A stretch of 11,548 bases of DNA from an uncultured Oscillospiraceae bacterium (GTDB taxonomy: Bacteria > Bacillota > Clostridia > Oscillospirales > Oscillospiraceae): assembly GCA_934670025.1 (NCBI GenBank), contig CAKUOS010000059.1:1-11548 (forward strand), written 5' to 3'. This document shows, piece after piece, positions 1 through 5,451 of the stretch. The position numbers were made by a program, and so were the translations under genes. Under the pieces are notes generated by a model. It did not search any database. It had not been told where the DNA came from and worked only from the letters and a program-made list of their open reading frames with translations. Position 1 is the stretch's first letter; each line of letters begins with the position of its first letter.

Positions 1-77
1 GCCCCTACGGCCTCCCGGAAGGTTCTTTCCAAAAACCAGACTGCAAGCTCGGCTTGCGGTCTGGAAAGGAAGAAACG
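1..77. repeat. 77-base direct repeat, copy 1
   Basis: This block is repeated without mismatch at 148-224. It contains an inverted repeat: CCAGACTGCAAGC (36-48) faces GCTTGCGGTCTGG (52-64) across a 3-base loop, giving a 13-bp stem with one G-T pair. A shorter pairing, CCTTCC-like against GGAAGG-like, surrounds it. The window starts at the first base of the block, so the repeat or an array of it may continue to the left. It looks like an intergenic, REP-like or MITE-like palindromic element. No transposase or reading frame is associated with it in the window. Confidence 0.85.
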
Positions 78-147
78 AGCTTAGAGAATAAGAAGCATCG
101 CTTTGCGATGATTCGTTTCGGCAAGGTCGTTTCTGACGCGGGCATCG
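78..147. repeat. Spacer between repeat copies, with a hairpin
   Basis: This 70-base spacer carries a perfect 6-bp hairpin, CATCGC (96-101) with GCGATG (105-110). GAAACGA (72-78), at the end of repeat copy 1, can pair with TCGTTTC (113-119) around it, so the spacer may fold as one longer stem. The word AAGGTCGTTTC recurs at 123-133. The repeat plus spacer makes a 147-base unit, of which only one complete example is visible. No coding potential is apparent. Confidence 0.5.
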
Positions 148-224
148 GCCCCTACGGCCTCCCGGAAGGTTCTTTCCAAAAACCAGACTGCAAGCTCGGC
201 TTGCGGTCTGGAAAGGAAGAAACG
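148..224. repeat. 77-base direct repeat, copy 2
   Basis: This copy is identical to 1-77 over its full length, including the 13-bp hairpin (183-195 with 199-211). Beyond it the sequence departs from the spacer that follows copy 1. Perfect identity next to diverging flanks points to recent duplication or homogenisation of the element. Confidence 0.85.
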
Positions 225-414
225 GGTTTATGGAAATAGAGTCGGCCATTTTGAATGTATATGACTGCACGAAACAAGTACAGTGTGCAGACTGCGCCAG
301 CAGATTTTTTGTCAGGCAAGACAAAAGCCGCAGGAAATCCTTTGTGGATTTCCGAGGATTTTTGTGAAGCATGGCGGAAAATATGCAAGCAGGCTGTGCG
401 CTGTAATTGTGCAG
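225..414. other. Gene-free interval with small hairpins
   Basis: No convincing gene or consensus promoter is visible here. There are small inverted repeats: CTGCAC (265-270) with GTGCAG (285-290), TTTGTC/GACAAA near 309-325, and a perfect 8-bp stem GGAAATCC (333-340) with GGATTTCC (346-353). The last is followed by a short T-rich stretch (GAGGATTTTTG) and could be a weak terminator on the + strand. A + strand reading frame beginning at 255 crosses this interval but runs into the ECF gene in another frame, with no ribosome binding site, and is not credible. Confidence 0.45.
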
Positions 415-474
415 TGCTGTCAAATAAAAAATGCGTTGCATCCGGGTCGTCCGGAGTGACAGCAGGAGGAACTT
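415..474 (+). promoter_or_regulatory. Folded leader and ribosome binding site of the ECF S-component gene
   Basis: TGCTGTCA (415-422) is perfectly complementary to TGACAGCA (457-464). Two small hairpins lie between these arms: ATGC/GCAT (431-434 with 438-441) and TCCGG/CCGGA (441-445 with 451-455). The closing stem ends on the first base of AGGAGG (464-469), the Shine-Dalgarno sequence placed 5 bases before the ATG. Folding could therefore affect ribosome access. The layout does not match the conserved core of any riboswitch class I can recognise by eye, including TPP, FMN, THF and cobalamin. A regulatory role is inference. Confidence 0.4.
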
Positions 475-1071
475 ATGAAAAACAGCAACCATGCATCCAT
501 CGTCCGTCTGACCTCGCTGGCGTTACTCGCCGCGCTGGTCGTCGTCTTGCAGACCGTGGCAAGCGGCATCCGCATCGGGCCTGTCCCGATCTCGCTGACG
601 CTCGTGCCCATCGTCGTCGGCGCGATCCTCTTCGGGCCCGGCGCGGGCGCGCTGCTCGGCTTCGTGTTCGGCCTCGTGTGCCTGATCGCGGGCGTGACCG
701 GCGCAGACCAGTTCACGTATCTTCTGTGGACGGCCAGCCCGTTCTGGCTGATCGTTGTGTGCGTCGGCAAAGCCGTGCTCTGCGGCCTGTGCGCGGGTCT
801 GGCGGCAAAGGCGCTCGAAAAGAAGCCCACGCTCGGCTGCATCGCGGCGGCGCTGGTCGCGCCCATCGTCAACACGGGCGTGTTCGCCGTCGGAATGCTG
901 ACGGTCTTCCGTCCGATCCTCGCGGACTACGCGGGCGGCACAGATCTTGTCACGTTCCTGTTCGTGGCGTTCATCGGCGTGAATTTCCTCGTGGAATTCG
1001 CCGTCAACGGCGTTCTGAGCGCGGCGATCGCGCGCATCGTGCAGGTCGTGCGCCGGCAGCTGGAAAAATAA
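475..1071 (+). CDS. ECF transporter S component, possibly for lipoate
   Basis: This is a 198-residue integral membrane protein of the energy-coupling-factor (ECF) S-component type, the substrate-binding subunit of vitamin importers. About six hydrophobic segments can be drawn, near residues 10-29, 37-54, 55-73, 84-110, 122-146 and 158-188. The first helix has the Ala-rich LALLAAL pattern by which S components dock to EcfT. The stretch GPVPISLTLVPIVVGA (residues 35-50) resembles those of this family. The start is supported by AGGAGG at 464-469. The ATPase and EcfT subunits are not present, so it would share a module encoded elsewhere. The gene is convergent with a lipoate-protein ligase gene, which makes lipoate (LipT-like) the best guess. 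Another vitamin such as biotin, pantothenate or riboflavin cannot be excluded. The family call is firm; the substrate is not. Confidence 0.8.
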   Translation: MKNSNHASIVRLTSLALLAALVVVLQTVASGIRIGPVPISLTLVPIVVGAILFGPGAGALLGFVFGLVCLIAGVTGADQFTYLLWTASPFWLIVVCVGKAVLCGLCAGLAAKALEKKPTLGCIAAALVAPIVNTGVFAVGMLTVFRPILADYAGGTDLVTFLFVAFIGVNFLVEFAVNGVLSAAIARIVQVVRRQLEK

Positions 1072-1086
1072 TTGCCCAAACATGAT

Positions 1087-1124
1087 AAAAAAACAGCGCA
1101 CCGGATTCCGGTGCGCTGCTTTCT
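1087..1124. terminator. Bidirectional terminator between the ECF gene and lplA
   Basis: CAGCGCACCGG (1094-1104) and CCGGTGCGCTG (1108-1118) form a perfect 11-bp stem with a 3-base loop. On the minus strand it is followed by seven Ts (1093-1087), an excellent end for the glycine cleavage operon 14 bases past the lplA stop. On the + strand the tail is only CTTTCT, so it is probably weaker for the ECF gene. Confidence 0.9.
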
Positions 1125-1131
1125 ATGTCAT

Positions 1132-2142
1132 TCAGGCTTCCTGCGCGGGCGCGGCGTCGAAGAACGTTTGCAGGATCTCATCTTTGGTGACGCCGCCGAA
1201 ATACTTCGGCAGGTCAAAGGCGTCGAGCTTCTCCGCGAACGCCTCGGCGCGGAACTGGCAGCCGGTCAGCGCGTCGGTCACTTCCTGCATGGCGCGCGTG
1301 GCCATGAAATCGCCGTAGATCGTCAGCGTCTGCACGACGCCCTGAGAAATTTCGGCGTAGACCTCGAGATTGCCGCCGGGCCAGCGGCGCCTGGCCGTGA
1401 AATTGTACTTCGGCGACTTGCCGTAGGTCCATTCCCACGTGGCGTATTTCTCCGCGCGGAGCTTTTCCACCTGCCGAAGCTCGTCTTCCTTCAGCCGGTC
1501 ACGCTCGACGCTGGCGTTGCTGAGCGCGCGGATGAGATAATCCCAGAACTGCGGCAGCGTCATATCCTCTTTCAGGAACGAGCGGATGTTGCCGATGCGG
1601 CTGCGGACAGACTGGCGGCCCTTGGACTGGTATTTTGCCGGGTCGACGTTCAGCGCGCCCGCGACCATGCCCGGGTCGGAATCGAACAGCAGCGTCCCGT
1701 GGTGCAGGATGCGCTTTTTGAGCACGCGCTGCGCCGTACCGGAGACCTTGCGGCCCTCGACGAGGATATCGTTGCGCCCGGAGGCTTCGGCCTGCATCCC
1801 AAGCGCGCAGAGCGCGTCGACGACGGGCTTCGTGAAGCGTTCGAGGTGCAGCGCGCCTTCGTCTTCATTCGTGATGAACGAGTAGTTGAGATTGCCGAGA
1901 TCGTGATAGACCGCGCCGCCGCCCGTCGTGCGGCGCACGACGTTGATATGGTGCTCGTCGACGAACGCGCGGTTGATCTCCGCAGCGGTATTCTGATTCT
2001 GGCCGACGACGATGGTGTTGTCGTTCTGCCAGAGGATCAGGTAATCGCCCTCGCGCCGGTTGGCGAGGACGTATTCTTCAAAGGCCAGATTGTAGGCCGG
2101 GTCGGTCGAACCGGTCTCCAGATAATGTACGACTTGTTCCAT
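1132..2142 (-). CDS. lplA: Lipoate-protein ligase A
   Basis: This 336-residue enzyme activates free lipoate with ATP and transfers it to a specific lysine of acceptor proteins, here most obviously GcvH. The N-terminal catalytic domain shows the family signatures: RRTTGGGAVYHD (residues 70-81), the NDI motif (124-126) and KVSGTAQ (132-138), where K132 matches the lipoyl-AMP-binding lysine of E. coli LplA. The length equals that of full E. coli-type LplA (about 338), including the C-terminal accessory domain from about residue 250. It is the last gene of the operon, 69 bases after gcvPB, and is followed by a strong terminator. Its presence implies scavenging of external lipoate; no lipoate synthase (LipA) or octanoyltransferase (LipB/LipM) gene is in the window. 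LplA-like lipoyltransferases can have other donors, but the motif set fits a true ligase. Confidence 0.93.
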   Translation of the reverse strand: MEQVVHYLETGSTDPAYNLAFEEYVLANRREGDYLILWQNDNTIVVGQNQNTAAEINRAFVDEHHINVVRRTTGGGAVYHDLGNLNYSFITNEDEGALHLERFTKPVVDALCALGMQAEASGRNDILVEGRKVSGTAQRVLKKRILHHGTLLFDSDPGMVAGALNVDPAKYQSKGRQSVRSRIGNIRSFLKEDMTLPQFWDYLIRALSNASVERDRLKEDELRQVEKLRAEKYATWEWTYGKSPKYNFTARRRWPGGNLEVYAEISQGVVQTLTIYGDFMATRAMQEVTDALTGCQFRAEAFAEKLDAFDLPKYFGGVTKDEILQTFFDAAPAQEA

Positions 2143-2163
2143 AGGTTTTCCTCTGTTTACAAT

Positions 2164-2191
2164 GCGGCGGCAGACGCGCGTCTGCCGCCGC
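2164..2191 (-). repeat. Perfect GC-rich hairpin between gcvPB and lplA
   Basis: GCGGCGGCAGAC (2164-2175) and GTCTGCCGCCGC (2180-2191) form a perfect 12-bp stem with a 4-base GCGC loop. It occupies the 69-base gap before lplA. No T-run follows on the minus strand (ATTGTAAAC), so it is unlikely to be a simple terminator. It may act as an mRNA stability or processing element that lowers or insulates lplA expression. It shares the core GTCTGCCGC with the hairpin between gcvT-glyA and gcvH (5407-5436). Confidence 0.75.
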
Positions 2192-2211
2192 GAAGGTTGA
2201 ATATGAACGTT

Positions 2212-3642
2212 TTACGCCTCGAAATTGTAGTGCAGGACAGGATTTCTCGCCGCGCCGACTTCGTCAAGACGGCGCACGGGCGTGTTATGCGGCGCGGTAT
2301 GCAGCGCCTCGGCATCCGTGTAAGCCATATCGTACAGCTTGCAGTAGATGTCGCAGACCTCGTCCATGAGCTGCTTGCTCTCGGTCTCGCACGGCTCGAC
2401 CATGAGCGCTTCGTGGACGATCAGCGGGAAGTACATTGTGGGCGGATGCAGATCGAAGTCGAGCATTCCCTTGGCGATATCCAGCGCGGAAACGCCGGTC
2501 TCGTTGTGCAGGCGGGTCAGATTCATGACGAACTCATGCATACAGATCTCGTCGAACGCCATGTCGAACCTCGTCTTCAGGCGCGCCATCATGTAGTTGG
2601 CGTTCAGGACGGCGTTCTTCGAGGCCTCGGAGATGCCCTCCTTGCCGAGCGTCAGCACGTAGGTCAGCGCCTTCATGCAGACATCGAAGTTGCCGTAGAA
2701 CATCTTCACGCGGCCCATCGACTTTTCGGGGTACTCAAAGTCGAACTTGCCGTCCTTCTCCACGACCAGCGGACCGGGCATATACTTGCGCAGGAAGTCC
2801 TTGCAGCCGACAGCGCCGGCGCCGGGGCCGCCGCCGCCGTGCGGCGTGGCGAACGTCTTGTGGAGGTTGGAATGGATGCAGTCAAAGCCCATGTCGCCCG
2901 GACGGACAACGCCCATGACGGCGTTGAGGTTCGCGCCGTCGTAATAGCACAGGCCGCCCGCGTCGTGAACGATCTTCGTGATCTCGAGGATGTTCGGGTC
3001 GAACAGGCCGACGGTATTGGGGTTGGTGAGCATCAGGCCGGCGGTATCGGGGCCGACGGCAGCGCGCAGCGCGTCGAGATCGACGCCGCCCTTGTCGTTG
3101 GACGCGATATTCACGACCTGATAGCCGCACATCGCGGCCGTGGCGGGGTTGGTGCCGTGCGCGGAGTCGGGAACGATGATCTTCGTTCTGGCCGTATCGC
3201 CGCGGTCGGTATGATATGCCTTGATGAGCAGCACGCCGGTGAACTCACCGTGCGCGCCGGCAGCCGGCTGGAACGTGACAGCGTCCATGCCGAACACTTC
3301 GCCGAGCTCCGTGCCCAGAATGTGCAGCGCCTCCAGCGCGCCCTGCGCCGTTTCGACGGGCTGCAGCGGATGCAGGCGCGTAAAGCCGGGCAGCGCCGCC
3401 ATATCCTCGTCGATCTTGGGGTTATACTTCATCGTGCAGGAGCCGAGCGGATAGAAGCCGTCGTTCACGCCGTGGATGCGCTTGCAAAGCGCGGTGTAGT
3501 GACGGGTCAGCTCGTTTTCGCTCACGTGCGGCAGCCGCAGCGCGGCCGTGCGCTCGGTGGAGAGCTTATACTCGGGAACGTCGCACGCCGGGAGAAGATG
3601 CAGGCAATGGCCCTCTGCGCCCTGTTGGAAGATCAGTTTCAT
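2212..3642 (-). CDS. gcvPB: Glycine dehydrogenase (decarboxylating) subunit 2, P-protein PLP half
   Basis: This 476-residue protein is the C-terminal-type half of the split P-protein, which decarboxylates glycine using pyridoxal phosphate and loads the aminomethyl group onto lipoyl-GcvH. The PLP-binding lysine is K262 in SNLHKTFATPHGGGGPGAG. Other family landmarks are FYPLGSCTMKYNP (63-75), PDSAHGTNPATAA (158-170) and the PLP-contacting YDGANLNA (234-241). The ATG chosen overlaps the gcvPA stop as ATGA and follows AAGGAGGT with 9-base spacing; a longer upstream start would run into gcvPA and adds nothing family-like. The length is normal for GcvPB. The overlap implies translational coupling with gcvPA, as expected for subunits of one heterotetramer. 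The sequence looks intact. Confidence 0.97.
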   Translation of the reverse strand: MKLIFQQGAEGHCLHLLPACDVPEYKLSTERTAALRLPHVSENELTRHYTALCKRIHGVNDGFYPLGSCTMKYNPKIDEDMAALPGFTRLHPLQPVETAQGALEALHILGTELGEVFGMDAVTFQPAAGAHGEFTGVLLIKAYHTDRGDTARTKIIVPDSAHGTNPATAAMCGYQVVNIASNDKGGVDLDALRAAVGPDTAGLMLTNPNTVGLFDPNILEITKIVHDAGGLCYYDGANLNAVMGVVRPGDMGFDCIHSNLHKTFATPHGGGGPGAGAVGCKDFLRKYMPGPLVVEKDGKFDFEYPEKSMGRVKMFYGNFDVCMKALTYVLTLGKEGISEASKNAVLNANYMMARLKTRFDMAFDEICMHEFVMNLTRLHNETGVSALDIAKGMLDFDLHPPTMYFPLIVHEALMVEPCETESKQLMDEVCDIYCKLYDMAYTDAEALHTAPHNTPVRRLDEVGAARNPVLHYNFEA

Positions 3643-4961
3643 TTGCCGAGCACCTCCTTCACAATTGCTGCGACCTCGTCGAGCGTTTCTTTGCTGACGA
3701 GCTCCGTGACGCACCACAGAATACCACCGTCGACCTCAGCGCCGCCGAGGATATCCTTTTCAGCCAGCGCGTCGAGGATCTTCTTACGGCAGTTGGGGCA
3801 CGCGGTCTCGGTGACGAATTCATGGAAGAATTCACCGGTGTACTTGATCTTGCAGCCGATCTTTTCGAGCTCGGCGGCGAGATAATGCGCCTTGGAGACG
3901 CAGAGTCTGGCGCACTGCTTCATGCCGTCTTCGCCCATGGCCGCCATATAGACGCCCGCGGTGAAGGCGCACAGCGCCTGATTCGAGCAGATGTTGGACG
4001 ACGCCTTTTCGCGGCGGATATGCTGCTCGCGCGCGGAAAGCGTGAGGACATAGCCGGTCTTGCCGTCGACGTCCTTCGTCTGGCCGACGATACGGCCGGG
4101 CAGCTTGCGCGTCATGGCGGTCGTCGTGGCCATAAAGCCGAGGTACGGGCCGCCGAACGCGGTGTCGAGGCCGAGCGGCTGGCCGTCGCCGACGGCAACG
4201 TCCGCGCCGACTTCACGCGGCGTGGGCAGCAGCGCGCAGGCGATGGGGTTGACGCCCATGACAAACTTCGCGCCGGCCGCGTGCGTGATCTCGCCGAGCG
4301 CCGCAGCGTCTTCGATCTGGCCGAAGAAGTTCGGCTGCTGGAGATAGAAGCAGGCCGCGTCCGCGCCGAGCGCCGCCTTGAGCGCCTCGGGGTCGGTCTT
4401 GCCGTCCTTCACCGGGATGACGTGCAGCTCGGTGTTGGAGGCGAAGCAGTAGGTCTTCATGACCTCGATGACCTGCGGATTGGTCGTCCCGGAGACGTAA
4501 GCCTTCGTGCGCTTGCGGTCCTTGCACATGGGGATGGTCTCCGCCGCGGCGGTCGCGCCGTCGTAGTGCGAGGCGTTGGCCACGTCCATGCCGGTCAGTT
4601 CGCAGATCATGGTCTGGAATTCGAACGTGCCCTGAAGCACGCCCTGGCTGATCTCAGCCTGATACGGCGTGTAGCAGGTGACGAGTTCTTCGCGGGAGGT
4701 GATGGATTTGACAACGGCGGGAATGAAGTGGCGATAGCTGCCTGCGCCGCGTAATACGGTCTTGAAGACCTTGTTTTTTTCGGCAAGGGCAGTGACTTTT
4801 TCGCGCACTTCCAGCTCGCTCAGGCCGGCGGGCAGATCGAGGCCGTCATGCAGGAACATCTCCTGCGGCACGGCCGCATAGAGATCGTTCAGCGACTTGA
4901 CGCCGATCTGCGCCAGCATTTGCTCTCGTTCCGCCGCAGTGGTAGGAACATAAGAGCCCAT
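3639..4961 (-). CDS. gcvPA: Glycine dehydrogenase (decarboxylating) subunit 1, P-protein N-terminal half
   Basis: This 440-residue protein is the non-PLP half of the two-subunit P-protein; it pairs with GcvPB to form the glycine-decarboxylating enzyme. Family segments include FLHDGLDLPAGLSE (36-49), GAGSYRHFIPAVV (72-84), YTPYQAEISQGVLQ (97-110), DGQPLGLDTAFGGPYLGF (259-276) and SAREQHIRREKASSNICSNQ (309-328). The ATG overlaps the gcvH stop by one base (TAATG) and is preceded by AAGGAGG. The length is typical of GcvPA. One oddity is a CPNC motif at C388-C391 in the C-terminal part, which looks like a thiol or metal site and is not something I associate with this family. No frameshift is seen. 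Confidence 0.96.
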   Translation of the reverse strand: MGSYVPTTAAEREQMLAQIGVKSLNDLYAAVPQEMFLHDGLDLPAGLSELEVREKVTALAEKNKVFKTVLRGAGSYRHFIPAVVKSITSREELVTCYTPYQAEISQGVLQGTFEFQTMICELTGMDVANASHYDGATAAAETIPMCKDRKRTKAYVSGTTNPQVIEVMKTYCFASNTELHVIPVKDGKTDPEALKAALGADAACFYLQQPNFFGQIEDAAALGEITHAAGAKFVMGVNPIACALLPTPREVGADVAVGDGQPLGLDTAFGGPYLGFMATTTAMTRKLPGRIVGQTKDVDGKTGYVLTLSAREQHIRREKASSNICSNQALCAFTAGVYMAAMGEDGMKQCARLCVSKAHYLAAELEKIGCKIKYTGEFFHEFVTETACPNCRKKILDALAEKDILGGAEVDGGILWCVTELVSKETLDEVAAIVKEVLGK

Positions 4962-5341
4962 TAGTGTTCCTCCTTCGTGAAGGCTTCGTAGGCGGCAGCG
5001 TCCATCAGATCGCCGAGATCGGTGATATCGGTGACCTTGAAGATCCATGCGCCGTACGGATCGGAGTTGAGCAGTTCGGGAGAATCGTCGAGCTCTTCGT
5101 TGACCTCGGCGACCTTGCCGGTCACGGGGCTCATGACGTCGGAAACGGCCTTGACGGACTCGACGTCGCAGGCAGTCTCACCGGCAACGACTTCGTCGCC
5201 GACGACGGGCAGGTTGACGTAGACGAGATCGCCGAGCTCGCTCTGTGCGAAGTCGGAAATACCGACGAGCGCGGTGGTGTCGTCGAGCATTTTGACCCAT
5301 TCATGATCGCGGGAATACTTCAGTTCTGCGGGAAAGTTCAT
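4961..5341 (-). CDS. gcvH: Glycine cleavage system H protein (lipoyl carrier)
   Basis: This 126-residue carrier shuttles the aminomethyl group on a lipoyl arm between P-protein, T-protein and the E3 reductase. It begins with the characteristic KYSRDHEWVK (8-17) and has GISDFAQSELGDLVYVNLP (27-45). K64 in DVESVKAVSDV is the lipoylation site, which LplA from the same operon could modify. The C-terminal NSDPYGAWIFKV (92-103) is also typical. The length matches bacterial GcvH (about 125-130). The start follows GGAGG with 9-base spacing. It sits between the gcvT-glyA fusion, from which it is separated by a 110-base gap with a hairpin, and gcvPA. Confidence 0.98.
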   Translation of the reverse strand: MNFPAELKYSRDHEWVKMLDDTTALVGISDFAQSELGDLVYVNLPVVGDEVVAGETACDVESVKAVSDVMSPVTGKVAEVNEELDDSPELLNSDPYGAWIFKVTDITDLGDLMDAAAYEAFTKEEH

Positions 5342-5406
5342 AATGTTTGTCCTCCGTTCAATTTTCTGCTGATTTGTTGCGGATATGTCTGTTTTTCATG
5401 TGCTCT

Positions 5407-5436
5407 CCGTCTGCCGCGCGTCTGCGCGGCAGACGG
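5407..5436 (-). repeat. Perfect GC-rich hairpin between gcvT-glyA and gcvH
   Basis: CCGTCTGCCGCGC (5407-5419) and GCGCGGCAGACGG (5424-5436) make a perfect 13-bp stem with a 4-base loop, 15 bases past the gcvT-glyA stop. No T-run follows on the minus strand, so strong termination is not expected. It may protect or help process the upstream message and set different dosages for the fusion protein and the abundant H protein. It shares the GTCTGCCGC arm with the hairpin at 2164-2191. Confidence 0.75.
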
Positions 5437-5451
5437 ATGCTGTGTAAGAAA

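Noticed and set aside
1..224. A CRISPR array
   Set aside because: There are only two visible repeats, and at 77 bases they are too long for CRISPR repeats. The single 70-base spacer is itself palindromic. There are no cas genes.
225..474. A known riboswitch (FMN, TPP, THF, cobalamin) before the ECF gene
   Set aside because: None of the conserved core words of these classes could be found by eye. Only small hairpins and the 415-464 fold are present.
255..1085. A 276-codon + strand frame overlapping the ECF S-component gene
   Set aside because: It has no ribosome binding site, and its second half is the ECF gene read out of frame. The ECF frame has a perfect AGGAGG and a membrane-protein pattern.
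1072..3885. A 937-codon + strand reading frame antisense to lplA, gcvPB and part of gcvPA
   Set aside because: The minus-strand genes match known families along their whole length. The antisense frame is rich in Arg, Ala, Val and Asp/Glu from complementary GC-biased codons, has no recognisable domain, and begins without a ribosome binding site at the end of the ECF gene.
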